DNA of 64,000 nt. Source: Paraplanobispora siamensis (GTDB taxonomy: Bacteria > Actinomycetota > Actinomycetes > Streptosporangiales > Streptosporangiaceae). Shown piece after piece: positions 35,051 through 43,866 of this stretch (positions are counted from its first letter, which is position 1; every line of letters begins with the position of its first letter). The notes below the pieces were generated by a model. The model was not told the DNA's origin. It saw only the letters and a list, made by a program, of their open reading frames with translations, and did no database searches. Made by a program: the position numbers and the translations under genes. Where the stretch lies: the NCBI RefSeq assembly GCF_016863175.1, contig NZ_BOOJ01000062.1, forward strand, positions 1-64,000. The letters run 5' to 3'.

Positions 35051-36081
35051 TCGGCACCGTCCTCGTGGCGCGCGTCGACAACGCCGGCGACGTGCTGCTG
35101 GCGGGGCCGGCGATCCGGGCGGTGGCCGCCGGGGCACGGGAGGTCGTGCTGCTGGCGGGGCCGCACGGCCGGGCGGCGGGCGAACTGCTGCCGGGCGTGT
35201 CCCGCGTGCTGGAATGGCGCACGCCGTGGATCGACCCCGAACCGCCCCCGGTGAACGAGGCGCACACCGCGCGCCTCGTCGAGGACGTGCGGCGGCTGGC
35301 TCCGGAGCAGGCGCTGATCCTGACCTCCTTCCACCAGTCGCCGCTCCCGCTCGCCCTGCTGCTGCGGCTGGCGGGCGTGCCCAGGATCAGTGCGATCAGC
35401 ACCGACTATCCCGGCTCGCTGCTCGACGTGCGCCGCGTCGTCGACGAGGACGTGGACGTCCCGGAGGCCGAGCGCATGCTCGGCCTGGCAAGGCAGGCCG
35501 GGTTCGACTTGCCGCCGGGCGACGACGGCCGCCTGGCCGTACGGCGCCCGCTGCCCGAGGTGGGGCACCTGACCGGCCCGCCCGGCTACGTGGCCCTCCA
35601 CCCCGGCGTGTCGGCGCCCGCCAGAGCCTGGCCCGCCGAGAGCTGGGTCCGGCTGGCCGCGGACCTGTCGGCCGCGGGGGAGCGGGTCGTGGTGACCGGC
35701 GGCCGCGGTGAGCGCGAGCTGACCGCGCGGATCGCCGCGGCCGGGGACGCGCCCGACCTGGGCGGCGGCACGACCATGGCGGAGCTGGCGGCGGTGCTCG
35801 ACGGGGCGGGCGCGGTCGTGGCGGCCAACACCGGCCCCGCGCACCTGGCCGCCGCGGTCGGCACCCCGGTGGTCAGTCTCTTCGCCCCGGTCGTCCCCGC
35901 CGCCCGCTGGGCGCCGTACGGCGTGCGCTCCGTGCTCCTGGGAGACCAGAACGCCCCGTGCCGGGGCACCCGGGCCCGGGTCTGCCCGGTGCCCGGCCAT
36001 CCCTGTCTGTCGTCGGTGTCCAGTCAACGGGTCGTCGAGGAGGTCCGTCGCGTGGCCGCACCAAAGGAGGCAGTCGTATGA
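35047..36081 (+). CDS. Glycosyltransferase family 9 (heptosyltransferase-like), copy 1
   Basis: This 344-residue GT-B protein has the ADP-heptose transferase pattern. It begins IGTVLVARVDNAGDVLLAGP (the Asp that follows the first strand). The C-terminal half shows VALHPGVSAPARAWPAESWV, then VVVTGGRGERELT and VVAANTGPAHLAAAVGTPVVSLFAPVVP, the D/NTGPxH signature of GT9. CRGTRARVCPVPGHPCL near the end has four Cys and mirrors the Cys-rich loop of some WaaF/WaaQ proteins. GTGA overlap with GT2. Coexistence with GmhA and HldE homologues makes an NDP-heptose donor likely. Confidence 0.9.
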   Translation: MIGTVLVARVDNAGDVLLAGPAIRAVAAGAREVVLLAGPHGRAAGELLPGVSRVLEWRTPWIDPEPPPVNEAHTARLVEDVRRLAPEQALILTSFHQSPLPLALLLRLAGVPRISAISTDYPGSLLDVRRVVDEDVDVPEAERMLGLARQAGFDLPPGDDGRLAVRRPLPEVGHLTGPPGYVALHPGVSAPARAWPAESWVRLAADLSAAGERVVVTGGRGERELTARIAAAGDAPDLGGGTTMAELAAVLDGAGAVVAANTGPAHLAAAVGTPVVSLFAPVVPAARWAPYGVRSVLLGDQNAPCRGTRARVCPVPGHPCLSSVSSQRVVEEVRRVAAPKEAVV

Positions 36082-37286
36082 GGATCGCTCTGATATCCGA
36101 GCACGCCAACCCGCTGGCCGCCGTCGGCGGGGTCGACGCCGGCGGGCAGAACGTGCACGTCGCGGCTCTGGCCGCGGGGCTGGCCGACCGGGGGCACGAG
36201 GTCGTGGTCTACACCCGGCGTGACAACCGCGACGTGCCCGACACCGTGGAGATGCATCCCGGCGTGACCGTCGAGCACGTCCCGGCGGGACCGGCCGTGC
36301 CGGTCTCCAAGGACATGCTGCTGCCGTACATGCCCGCCTTCGCCGATCACCTGCGGCGGCGCTGGGCCCGGTGGCGCCCCGCCGTCGCGCACGCCCACTT
36401 CTGGATGAGCGGCGTGGCCGCGCTCGGGGCCGCGCGCCACCTCGGGGTGCCGGTGCTGCAGACCTTCCACGCCCTGGGCACGGTCAAGCGCCGCTGGCAG
36501 GGGTCGGCCGACACCAGCCCGCGCGAGCGGATCGACATGGAGACCAGGATCGGCCGGCAGGCCCGGGCCGTCGTGGCCACCTGCAGCGACGAGGTGGACG
36601 AGCTGCTGGCCATGGGCGTGCCGGGCGAGCAGATCGCGGTCGTGCCGTGCGGCGTCGACCTCGACCACTTCCGCCCGGACGGTCCCGTCGCCCCCCGCGG
36701 GCAGCGCCACCGCATCCTCAGCATCGGCCGCATGGTCCCCCGAAAGGGGGTCGGCACGGTCGTGGAGGCCCTGCGCCACCTGCCCGGGGCCGAGCTGGTC
36801 ATCGCCGGAGGCGCCCAGGACGACGAGGAGAGCCGGCGCCTGACCGCCCTGGCCGCCTCGCACGGACTGTCGGACCGGGTCAGCCTGGTGGGCAGCGTCG
36901 GCCGCGCCGACGTGCCCGCCCTCATGCGCTCGGCCGACGTGGTGGTCACCGTGCCCTGGTACGAGCCGTTCGGCATCGTGCCGGTGGAGGCCATGGCCTG
37001 CGGCGTGCCCGTGGTGGCCTCCGCCGTCGGCGGCCACCTCGACACGGTCGCGGGCTGGGGCACGCTGGTCCCGCCCCGCCGCCCGCGGGCCCTGGCCCGG
37101 GCGCTGCGCGACCTGCTGGACCGCCCGGACCTGCGGGCCTCCATCGGGGCCGCGGGGGAGCGCCGCGCCAGGAACCTGTACGGCTGGCCCCGAATCGCCG
37201 AGCGAACCGAGGCCGTCTATCTCGACGTGATCGCCGGCCGACGCGATCACGACCGCAACCGCATCATCGTCACGGCCGGAGGCTGA
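36078..37286 (+). CDS. Glycosyltransferase family 4
   Basis: This 402-residue GT4 enzyme begins [20 protein letters not shown] with [12 protein letters not shown], the sucrose-synthase/MshA-like N-terminus. Next are [49 protein letters not shown] and [20 protein letters not shown] (donor-binding E-x7-E). The GGQNVHV start is typical of sucrose-phosphate-synthase-like retaining transferases. AAAGGAGG lies nine bases before the ATG, which also overlaps the previous stop. Confidence 0.9.
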   Translation: MRIALISEHANPLAAVGGVDAGGQNVHVAALAAGLADRGHEVVVYTRRDNRDVPDTVEMHPGVTVEHVPAGPAVPVSKDMLLPYMPAFADHLRRRWARWRPAVAHAHFWMSGVAALGAARHLGVPVLQTFHALGTVKRRWQGSADTSPRERIDMETRIGRQARAVVATCSDEVDELLAMGVPGEQIAVVPCGVDLDHFRPDGPVAPRGQRHRILSIGRMVPRKGVGTVVEALRHLPGAELVIAGGAQDDEESRRLTALAASHGLSDRVSLVGSVGRADVPALMRSADVVVTVPWYEPFGIVPVEAMACGVPVVASAVGGHLDTVAGWGTLVPPRRPRALARALRDLLDRPDLRASIGAAGERRARNLYGWPRIAERTEAVYLDVIAGRRDHDRNRIIVTAGG

Positions 37287-37289
37287 ACC

Positions 37290-37967
37290 ATGCATCCGCA
37301 CCTGTCACGCCTGCGCGCCGCGCTCGCCGCGGTCGACGCCGACACTCCGACGATCTCCGCCTGGGGCCGCAAACTCGCGGCCGTGCTGGCCGGCGGGGGA
37401 AGGTTGCTCGCCTGCGGCAACGGCGGCTCGGCCGCCGAGGCCCAGCACCTGACCGCGGAGCTGGTCGGCCGTTTCCGCGACGACCGCCGCCCGTACGCCG
37501 CCATCCCGCTGCACGCCGACACCTCGACCGTCTCCGCCATCGGCAACGACTTCGGCGTCGAGGAGATCTACGCCCGCCAGGTGCGGGCGCACGGCAGGCC
37601 GGGCGACGTCCTGCTGTGCCTGTCGACCAGCGGGACCAGCCCCAACGTGCTGGCCGCGGCGATGGCCGCCCGCGAGGTCGGCGTCACGACCTGGGCGCTG
37701 ACCGGCCCGGCGCCCAACCCGCTGGCCGAGCTGTGCGACGACGCCCTGCCGATCGACGCCGGGGAGACCGCGACCGTGCAGGAGGTCCACCTCGCCGTGA
37801 TCCACATGCTCTGCGCCGCGCTCGAGGCCGCGTGCGGGCACGCGCCGGAGGAGACGGAGCAGCTGACGCCGATGCCCCGCAAGCAACGGCGGGAGACACG
37901 GCAGGAGACACGGCAGGAGCAGCTGGAACGAGCGCGCGACGGCGCGCTGGAAGGAGTGCGCGGATGA
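37290..37967 (+). CDS. SIS-domain sugar isomerase, GmhA-like
   Basis: This 225-residue SIS protein is most like sedoheptulose-7-phosphate isomerase (GmhA), which makes D-glycero-manno-heptose 7-phosphate. [21 protein letters not shown] (residues ~42-62) is the GmhA signature. ALSTS-type phosphate binding is seen as [21 protein letters not shown], and the conserved [15 protein letters not shown] supplies the catalytic Glu/His region. A ~35-residue charged tail with two RQETRQE-like repeats exceeds the usual ~195 residues. It lies three bases after the GT4 gene and overlaps the HldE-like gene. Confidence 0.92.
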   Translation: MHPHLSRLRAALAAVDADTPTISAWGRKLAAVLAGGGRLLACGNGGSAAEAQHLTAELVGRFRDDRRPYAAIPLHADTSTVSAIGNDFGVEEIYARQVRAHGRPGDVLLCLSTSGTSPNVLAAAMAAREVGVTTWALTGPAPNPLAELCDDALPIDAGETATVQEVHLAVIHMLCAALEAACGHAPEETEQLTPMPRKQRRETRQETRQEQLERARDGALEGVRG

Positions 37968-39472
37968 GGCCGGGCCCCCTGGTGGTCGTCGGCGACACCC
38001 TGCTCGACGTGGACGTCGAGGGGGAGGCGGATCGCCTCTGCCCGGACGCGCCCGTCCCCGTCGTGGCCGGAGCCAGGGAGAACAGCCGCCCCGGCGGGGC
38101 GGGCCTGGCCGCCCTGCTGGCCGCCTCCGCCGGCGCCGAGGTGGTCCTGATCACCGCCGCCGGCGACGACGAGTCGGGACGGCGCCTGCGGGAGCTGCTG
38201 TCCGGCCGGGTGGAGGTGGTGCGGCTGCCGCTGAGCGGCGGCACCCCCACCAAGACCCGCATCCGGGCACGCGGCCAGACGCTGCTGCGGCTCGACACCG
38301 GTGAGGGCCGGGCCGTGACCGGCCCGGACGGCCACCGGCCGCGCGGGGCCGCGTCACGCTTATCCGGGTCCGCGCCGTACGTGCCCGGAGCCCGCGGGAG
38401 CGGTTCCGAGCTGCGGCGGGCGATCGCGGCGATCCGGGGCGCGGGCGCGATCCTGGCCTCCGACTACGGCCTGGGCACGGTGGAGGTCATGCGCGGCGTG
38501 CTGGCCGAGGCGACCGCTCCGCTGGTGTGGGACCCGCACCCGCGCGGCCGGGCCCCGCTGCCCGGCTGCGCGCTTGTCACCCCCAGCGAGGCCGAGGCCC
38601 GGCTGCTGTGCGCCGGATCGTACGGCTCGCCCGACCAGGCGGCCCGCCGCCTGCTGCACGACCTGGACGTCGAGGCCGTGGCCATCACCCTGGGCGCCCG
38701 CGGCGCCGTGCTCGCGCGGCGGGGGGAGCGGCTCCTGGAGATCGCCCCGCCCTTCCCCGTGTCGGGCGCGGACCCGTGCGGGGCGGGCGACCGCTTCGCC
38801 GGGGCCGCCGCCCTGGCGCTGGGCGGGGGCGCCGGGGCCGAGGAGGCCGTCAGGCACGCGGTCGAGGCGGCCACCCGCTTCGTGGGGGACGGCGGAGCCG
38901 CCGCCGTCCGGCTGTCGGCCTCCGGGCCGCGGGAGCGCTTCCCGCTGGAGGAGGGCGGGCGGCCGGCCGCCGGGGCGGACGGCGAGCGGTTCCTCCCGCC
39001 GGAGCTGGGCGACCGCCCGCGCACGCCCCTGGAGCTGGCCGAGGCCGTCCGCGCCGCGGGGGGCCGGCTGGTCGCCACCGGCGGCTGCTTCGACCTGCTG
39101 CACGCCGGTCACGTCAGCCTGCTGCGCCGGGCCAGGGCCCTGGGGGACGCGCTCATCGTCTGCGTCAACTCCGACGACTCCGTCCGGGGGCTGAAGGGGC
39201 CCGGACGTCCCGTGGTGAACGAGGAGGACCGGGTCGAGGTGCTGCGCGCGCTGGAGTGCGTGGACGGCGTCGCGGTCTTCGACGAGAGCACGCCGGTCTC
39301 GCTGATCGAGCGCCTGCGGCCCGATGTGTGGGTCAAGGGCGGCGACTACGCCGAATCGGACCTGCCGGAGGCCGAGACGGTGCGCCGGGCCGGCGGCGAG
39401 GTCGTGATCCTGCCGCTCGTCCCCGGCCGCTCCACCACCGATCTGATCGCCGCCGCCCGTGCGGCGCTGTGA
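37964..39472 (+). CDS. HldE-like bifunctional heptose-7-phosphate kinase / heptose-1-phosphate nucleotidyltransferase
   Basis: This 502-residue two-domain protein has a PfkB-type kinase half (residues ~1-330) and a nucleotidyltransferase half (~355-502). The kinase half carries [19 protein letters not shown] and the signature [11 protein letters not shown] at ~270. The other half has [20 protein letters not shown] at ~373 (GxFDxxHxGH), [18 protein letters not shown] and GRSTTDLI. The pair should make the 1,7-bisphosphate and, after GmhB action, the nucleotide-heptose. ATG overlaps the GmhA stop. A Gly/Arg-rich kinase stretch around 120-148 is atypical, so kinase activity needs testing. Confidence 0.91.
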   Translation: MRPGPLVVVGDTLLDVDVEGEADRLCPDAPVPVVAGARENSRPGGAGLAALLAASAGAEVVLITAAGDDESGRRLRELLSGRVEVVRLPLSGGTPTKTRIRARGQTLLRLDTGEGRAVTGPDGHRPRGAASRLSGSAPYVPGARGSGSELRRAIAAIRGAGAILASDYGLGTVEVMRGVLAEATAPLVWDPHPRGRAPLPGCALVTPSEAEARLLCAGSYGSPDQAARRLLHDLDVEAVAITLGARGAVLARRGERLLEIAPPFPVSGADPCGAGDRFAGAAALALGGGAGAEEAVRHAVEAATRFVGDGGAAAVRLSASGPRERFPLEEGGRPAAGADGERFLPPELGDRPRTPLELAEAVRAAGGRLVATGGCFDLLHAGHVSLLRRARALGDALIVCVNSDDSVRGLKGPGRPVVNEEDRVEVLRALECVDGVAVFDESTPVSLIERLRPDVWVKGGDYAESDLPEAETVRRAGGEVVILPLVPGRSTTDLIAAARAAL

Positions 39473-39553
39473 GGGGAGCGCGATGAACAGCTCCCGCCGC
39501 CGGGACGGCGCCCCGCCGCGTCCCCGTCTCCCGCACGACCCCGAAAGGACATC

Positions 39554-40234
39554 ATGCTCGGAAACATCCTGATCACCGGTGGTGCGTCCGGTCTGGGCCT
39601 GGCCACCGCCGAGGCCGTGGCCAAGGCCGGTGGGCGGCCCCTGGTGATCGACGTCAACGCCCCCGCCGCCGAGATGGACCACGTCGTCGCCGACCTGGCC
39701 GACCGGGAGCAGGCCGAACGGGCGGTGACCGAGCTGGCCGGGCGGGCCGGCGGGCTGGACGGCGTCGTCACCGCCGCGGGCATCGACGCCTGCGGCCGTC
39801 TGGAGGACGTCGCCGCCGACCGGTGGGAGCGGGTGGTCCAGGTCAACCTGTTCGGCACCGTCTCGGTGGTCCGCGCGGCCCTGCCGTACCTGACCGCCTC
39901 CCGGGGCAGGGTCGTGACCTGCGCCTCGACCCTCGGCCTGCGGGCGGTCAGCGACGCCACCGCCTACTGCGCCTCCAAGTTCGGCGTGGTCGGCTTCACC
40001 AGGGCGCTGGCGACCGAGCTGGCCGGTCAGGTGGGGGTGACGCTGCTGGTCCCCGGCGGCATGCACACCCACTTCTTCGACGACCGCGACGAACAGTACA
40101 AGCCGGGCCCAGACGCCAAGCTCAACAAGCCCGAGGACGTGGCCGCGACCGTCGTGTTCGCGCTCAGCCAGCCGGCCGGCTGCGAGATCAGGGAGCTGCT
40201 GGTCTGCTCCTCCACGGAGACGTCGTGGCCCTGA
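39554..40234 (+). CDS. Short-chain dehydrogenase/reductase
   Basis: This 226-residue classical SDR has the cofactor motif ITGGASGLGLATAEAVAKAG (TGxxxGxG, residues ~7-26), VTAAGID, the Ser region VVTCASTLGLRAVSDA and the catalytic YCASK (YxxxK). The tail EIRELLVCSSTET is typical of classical SDRs. AAAGGA lies six bases before the ATG. Embedded in the heptose/glycan operon, it could modify a sugar by redox. It is not of the extended type used for the HldD C6-epimerisation. Confidence 0.88.
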   Translation: MLGNILITGGASGLGLATAEAVAKAGGRPLVIDVNAPAAEMDHVVADLADREQAERAVTELAGRAGGLDGVVTAAGIDACGRLEDVAADRWERVVQVNLFGTVSVVRAALPYLTASRGRVVTCASTLGLRAVSDATAYCASKFGVVGFTRALATELAGQVGVTLLVPGGMHTHFFDDRDEQYKPGPDAKLNKPEDVAATVVFALSQPAGCEIRELLVCSSTETSWP

Positions 40235-40253
40235 CCGGGACGGCGGTGGCGCG

Positions 40254-41207
40254 GTGAGGACCGGCGGGGACGGGCGGCCCGCGGTGCTGGCCCTGCGCGG
40301 GCTGGCACTGGGGGACCTGCTCACCGCGGTGCCCGCGCTGCGGGCGCTGCGGCGGGCCTTCCCCGGGCACCGGCTCGTGCTGGCGGCCCCGTCCGCGCTG
40401 GCCGACCTGCTGCCGCTGATCGGCGGGGTCGACGAGCTGCTGGACGTCTCCGGGCCGGGGCCCGTGCCGTTCGACGCACCCGAGGTCGCGGTCAACCTGC
40501 ACGGCCGCGGCCCGCAGAGCGTCGACGCGCTGCGCCGTACCCGCCCGGGAAGGCTCATCACCCACGCCCACCCCGGCTTCCCCGAGGTGTCCGGCCCGCC
40601 GTGGCGGCAGGACGCGCACGAGGTCCGGCGCTGGTGCGACCTGCTCGGCTGGTACGGCATCCCGGCCGACCCCGCCGACCTGAGGCTGTCGGAGCCCGCG
40701 GGAGCGGAGGGCGGCGCCGGGCGCACCGGTCCCGTGGTGGTGCATCCCGGGGCCGCCTACCCGGCCAGGCGCTGGCCGCCGGAGCGGTTCGCCCAGGTGA
40801 TCGACGGGCTGCGCCGGGCAGGACACGAGGTGGTGGTCACCGGAGGGCCGGCCGAGCGCGACCTCGCCGCGACCGTGGCGACCCTGGCCGGCCTGCCCGG
40901 TGAGCGCGTGCTGGCCGGGCGCACCCGGCTGCGGGAGCTGGCCGCGCTGGTGGCCCGCGCCCGGCTGGTCGTCTGCGGCGACACCGGGGTGGCCCATCTG
41001 GCCAGCGCGTACGGCACGCCGTCGGTGGTGCTGTTCGGACCGGTCGCGCCCGCCCTGTGGGGACCGCCCCCGGCGGGCCCGCACATCGCCCTGTGGGCGG
41101 GGATGTCAGGAGACCCCCATGGAGGAGAGACCGACCCCGGCCTGCTGCGGATCGGCGTGCCGGAGGTTCTCGAGGCAGCACTGAGATCGCTGGAGGTGAA
41201 GGTGTGA
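40254..41207 (+). CDS. Glycosyltransferase family 9 (heptosyltransferase-like), copy 2
   Basis: This 317-residue GT9 enzyme begins [20 protein letters not shown] (the G-x-LGD catalytic-Asp motif). It continues with [50 protein letters not shown] and [24 protein letters not shown] (D-TG-x-AH). It is closer to WaaF/WaaC-like proteins than copy 1 because it keeps GD-LL and the D of DTG. The GTG start has a weak ribosome site. Its stop overlaps the next ATG. Likely acceptor is the nascent glycan. Confidence 0.9.
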   Translation: MRTGGDGRPAVLALRGLALGDLLTAVPALRALRRAFPGHRLVLAAPSALADLLPLIGGVDELLDVSGPGPVPFDAPEVAVNLHGRGPQSVDALRRTRPGRLITHAHPGFPEVSGPPWRQDAHEVRRWCDLLGWYGIPADPADLRLSEPAGAEGGAGRTGPVVVHPGAAYPARRWPPERFAQVIDGLRRAGHEVVVTGGPAERDLAATVATLAGLPGERVLAGRTRLRELAALVARARLVVCGDTGVAHLASAYGTPSVVLFGPVAPALWGPPPAGPHIALWAGMSGDPHGGETDPGLLRIGVPEVLEAALRSLEVKV

Positions 41208-42175
41208 TGGAGGCACGACGCGCGGTGGTGACCGGAGGAGCCGGATTCCTGGGCTCCTATCTGTGTGAGCGCCTGGTGGAACGGGGGACGGAGGTGATCT
41301 GCATGGACAACTTCCTCACCGGTTCGCCCGACAACGTGGCGCATCTGATGGGGAACTCCGCCTTCAGGCTCGTCGAGTGCGACCTCACCGGCTTCGTCCA
41401 CGTGTCCGGCGACGTCGATCTGGTGCTCCACTTCGCCTCGGCGGCGTCCCCCGTCGACTATCTGCGGCACCCGATCGAGACGCTCAAGGTGGGCAGCCTG
41501 GGGACGTTGCACGCCCTGGGCCTGGCCCGGGAGAAGGGCGCGCGCTTCGTGCTGGCCTCCACCAGCGAGGTGTACGGCGACCCGCTGGAGCACCCGCAGA
41601 AGGAGGGCTACTGGGGCAACGTCAACCCGGTCGGGCCGCGCAGCGTCTACGACGAGGCCAAGCGCTTCGCCGAGTCGCTGACCACGGCCTACCGCAACTC
41701 GCACGGCACCGACACCGGGATCGTGCGGATCTTCAACACCTACGGGCCGAGGATGCGCCCCCACGACGGCCGGGCCATCCCCACCTTCATCCGCCAGGCG
41801 CTGTCCGGCGAGCCGATCACCGTGACCGGGGACGGCACCCAGACCCGCTCCATCTGCTACGTGACCGACACGGTCGAGGGCATCCTCGCCATGGCCGACA
41901 GCGACTTCGAGGGCCCGGTCAACATCGGCAACCCCGCGGAGCTGACCATGCTGGAACTGGCCGAGACCATCCGCGGCCTGACCGGCTCGTCCTCGCCGAT
42001 CGAGTTCATCGACCGTCCCGCCGACGACCCGGCCGTACGGCGCCCGGACACCTCGCTGGCGGCCTCCCGGCTGGGCTGGAAGGCCCAGGTGGAGGCCGGC
42101 GATGGCCTGCGCCGCACGATCGAGTGGTTCGCCGACAAGCTCAGCGAGACGCCGAAGGCCGTGGCCGGCCGATGA
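41207..42175 (+). CDS. NAD-dependent nucleotide-sugar epimerase/decarboxylase (UDP-xylose-synthase-like)
   Basis: This 322-residue extended SDR opens with [20 protein letters not shown] and the UDP-glucuronate-decarboxylase block [52 protein letters not shown] and [20 protein letters not shown] (catalytic YxxxK) follow. [20 protein letters not shown] is also typical of this family. It probably converts UDP-glucuronate to UDP-xylose, or acts on a related NDP-sugar. The ATG follows GGAGGTGAAGG and overlaps the GT9 stop. It is the last gene of the operon. Confidence 0.88.
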   Translation: MEARRAVVTGGAGFLGSYLCERLVERGTEVICMDNFLTGSPDNVAHLMGNSAFRLVECDLTGFVHVSGDVDLVLHFASAASPVDYLRHPIETLKVGSLGTLHALGLAREKGARFVLASTSEVYGDPLEHPQKEGYWGNVNPVGPRSVYDEAKRFAESLTTAYRNSHGTDTGIVRIFNTYGPRMRPHDGRAIPTFIRQALSGEPITVTGDGTQTRSICYVTDTVEGILAMADSDFEGPVNIGNPAELTMLELAETIRGLTGSSSPIEFIDRPADDPAVRRPDTSLAASRLGWKAQVEAGDGLRRTIEWFADKLSETPKAVAGR

Positions 42176-42179
42176 GGTC

Positions 42180-42215
42180 GGTCCGCGGGCGGCGGCGAGG
42201 CCCCGTCCGCGGACC
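42180..42215. terminator. Hairpin at the end of the glycan operon
   Basis: A 9-bp perfect stem (GGTCCGCGG / CCGCGGACC) spans an 18-base GC-rich loop between convergent genes. Confidence 0.55.
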
Positions 42216-42236
42216 TACCCGGACGACGTGGCGGCC

Positions 42237-43136
42237 TCAGGAGGACCGGGCCGCGACGGTGAGGTCGCTGAGGATCTCCGCCATCCGGGCGGCGTTGCGC
42301 TGGGCGTTGTCGCGGCAGCAGTTGTTCATCAGGACGTGCACGGTCTCCGCCTCCCGGGAGAACTCGCCGATCCTGGCCGCCCAGCGCCCCAGCTCGGCCT
42401 CCGAGTAGAGATAGGCGAACCTCTCCTCGATCTTCTTGCTGGCCCACTTCTCCGAATGACCGTGGAAGCGGATCACCGCCAGGTCGGCGGTGGCGGCCAG
42501 GACGGGCGGGATCGAGGAGGGGTGGCCCTGCGGCATGTCCACGCTGACGTAGGGGATGCCGTTGGAGGCCAGGAAGTCCAGCGTGCGGGCGCGCTCGCCC
42601 TCCTCCATCCAGGTCCGGTTGCGGAACTCCACGCACGCGCGCATCGGGGCGCAGCGCCGTACGCACTCCAGCACGTGACGCCGGTTGCGCTCCCCGGCCG
42701 GCAGCCACGGGGGGAACTGCAGGAGCACCGCGCCGAGCTTGCCCGCCTCGTGCAGGGGCGTGAGCGTGCCGAGGAAGCGCCGCCACACCTCCTCGAGGAT
42801 CTCCGGGCCGACGTCGCGGGCGTACAGGGAGCCGTCCGGGTCGCCGAGCGCCGTGCGCAGGTCCTTGTACAGCGACCGCGCGCGGGTGGGGTGCCCGGTC
42901 AGCAGGGAGAACGCCTTGACATTGAAGGTGAAGCCGGGAGGCGTGCGGTCCCGCCAGGCCTGCACGGTCTTGAGCGAGGGGGGATGGTAGTAGGTGGCGT
43001 CCACCTCCACCAGCGGGAACCGCTGCGCGTAGTAGGCCAGCCGGTCGGCGGGGGTCGACGCCTCCGCGGGATACCAGCCCGAGTCGAGCAGGGACCGGTC
43101 GGTCCATGAGGCCGTGCCCACGAGGATGTTCGCCAT
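42237..43136 (-). CDS. DUF72 (YecE-like) TIM-barrel protein
   Basis: This 299-residue protein begins ILVGTASWTDRSLLDSGWYP and has the DUF72 landmarks VDATYYHPPSLKTVQAW, FNVKAFSLLTGHP, VLLQFPPWLP, CVEFRNRTWME, IRFHGHSEKW and VLMNNCCRDNAQRNA. The fold is an endonuclease-IV-like barrel, and the family has no confirmed reaction. The length is slightly above average because of an insertion after the STLLTGHP region. It is convergent with the glycan operon and divergent from the DUF4383 gene. Confidence 0.92.
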   Translation of the reverse strand: MANILVGTASWTDRSLLDSGWYPAEASTPADRLAYYAQRFPLVEVDATYYHPPSLKTVQAWRDRTPPGFTFNVKAFSLLTGHPTRARSLYKDLRTALGDPDGSLYARDVGPEILEEVWRRFLGTLTPLHEAGKLGAVLLQFPPWLPAGERNRRHVLECVRRCAPMRACVEFRNRTWMEEGERARTLDFLASNGIPYVSVDMPQGHPSSIPPVLAATADLAVIRFHGHSEKWASKKIEERFAYLYSEAELGRWAARIGEFSREAETVHVLMNNCCRDNAQRNAARMAEILSDLTVAARSS

Positions 43137-43174
43137 GCCCCGCCCCCTGCCCCGGCGGGCGGGACCCTCACCTA

Positions 43175-43211
43175 CCGATCGTTTTCACGGCCCCGCCGAT
43201 CACTTTCACGG
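43175..43211. promoter_or_regulatory. Pair of direct repeats two helical turns apart
   Basis: CCGATCGTTTTCACGG (43175-43190) and CCGATCACTTTCACGG (43196-43211) differ at two adjacent bases and are spaced 21 bp start to start. They lie between the divergent DUF72 and DUF4383 genes. That geometry suggests side-by-side binding of a regulator. Confidence 0.5.
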
Positions 43212-43230
43212 CACGGGTGAAGGCGGGAGC

Positions 43231-43255
43231 GATTACCCCTTTCCGCGACGGGTAG
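43231..43255 (+). promoter_or_regulatory. Candidate SigB-like promoter for the DUF4383 gene
   Basis: GATT (43231), a 15-base spacer and GGGTAG (43250-43255) resemble GTTT-N14-16-GGGTAT. The -10 lies 39 bp before the ATG. The -35 is one mismatch from consensus. Confidence 0.4.
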
Positions 43256-43294
43256 CGGAGGTGACCACAGTCGAATCGAATATTGGGAGGCGTC

Positions 43295-43741
43295 ATGAAC
43301 GCAGCGCACCCCCGTACCGCACGCACGCCGGTGCAGCTCGCTGCGCTGGTCGTCGGGGTCGTATTCCTGCTCGTCGGCATCCTGGGGTTCATCCCCGGCA
43401 TCACCACCAATGTCGACCAGCTCGAGTTCGCCGGACACCAGTCGGACGCGATGCTGCTCGGAATCTTCGAGGTCTCGATCCTGCACAACATCGTCCACCT
43501 CCTGTTCGGAGTGGCGGGCGTCGCGCTCGCGCGGACGTGGTCGGGAGCCCGTAGCTACCTGATCGGCGGCGGGGTCGTCTACGTGCTGCTCTGGCTGTAC
43601 GGCATGCTCGTCGGCCACGACACCGCGGCCAACTTCGTCCCGGTCAACAACGCGGACAACTGGCTGCACCTGGTGCTCGGGGTGGGCATGCTCGCCTTGG
43701 GCTTCCTGCTCAGCCGCCGTTCCGTCGCCTCGCGGATCTGA
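43295..43741 (+). CDS. DUF4383 membrane protein
   Basis: This 148-residue protein has four helices: residues ~12-34 (AALVVGVVFLLVGILGFIPG), 58-80, 88-112 and 125-143. DUF4383 hallmarks are FIPGITTN, ILHNIVHLLFGVAGVALARTW, NAADNWLHLVLG-like (here NNADNWLHLVLG) and a final LSRR. GGGAGG is located seven bases before the ATG at 43295; an earlier in-frame codon lacks this. Function unknown, but the family is frequent in stress regulons. Confidence 0.9.
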   Translation: MNAAHPRTARTPVQLAALVVGVVFLLVGILGFIPGITTNVDQLEFAGHQSDAMLLGIFEVSILHNIVHLLFGVAGVALARTWSGARSYLIGGGVVYVLLWLYGMLVGHDTAANFVPVNNADNWLHLVLGVGMLALGFLLSRRSVASRI

Positions 43742-43751
43742 CGGGCGACCG

Positions 43752-43787
43752 GCGGAAACAGCGGAGACAGCGGAGACAGCGGAAACA
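43752..43787. repeat. 9-bp tandem repeat, four copies
   Basis: GCGGAAACA, GCGGAGACA, GCGGAGACA and GCGGAAACA lie between the DUF4383 stop and its terminator. Confidence 0.85.
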
Positions 43788-43789
43788 CT

Positions 43790-43825
43790 GAAGGGGCCCG
43801 GCCGCCTGATCGGCCGGGCCCCTTC
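43790..43825. terminator. 15-bp bidirectional terminator
   Basis: GAAGGGGCCCGGCCG pairs perfectly with CGGCCGGGCCCCTTC around the 6-base loop CCTGAT, between convergent DUF4383 and epimerase genes. Confidence 0.9.
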
Positions 43826-43866
43826 GCGGGTCCCACAGGCGTTCGCGGGTCACGCGTCCGCCGGAT

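Noticed and set aside
39483-39572. A 29-residue open frame (MNSSRRRDGAPP...) between the HldE-like gene and the SDR
   Set aside because: It has GGGGAG before it but overlaps the SDR start in another frame and has no conserved features. It may be a leader peptide but the evidence is too thin.
39554-40234. HldD (ADP-heptose epimerase) identity for the SDR in the glycan operon
   Set aside because: It is a classical short SDR with YxxxK and a short C-terminus; HldD is an extended SDR of ~310 residues.
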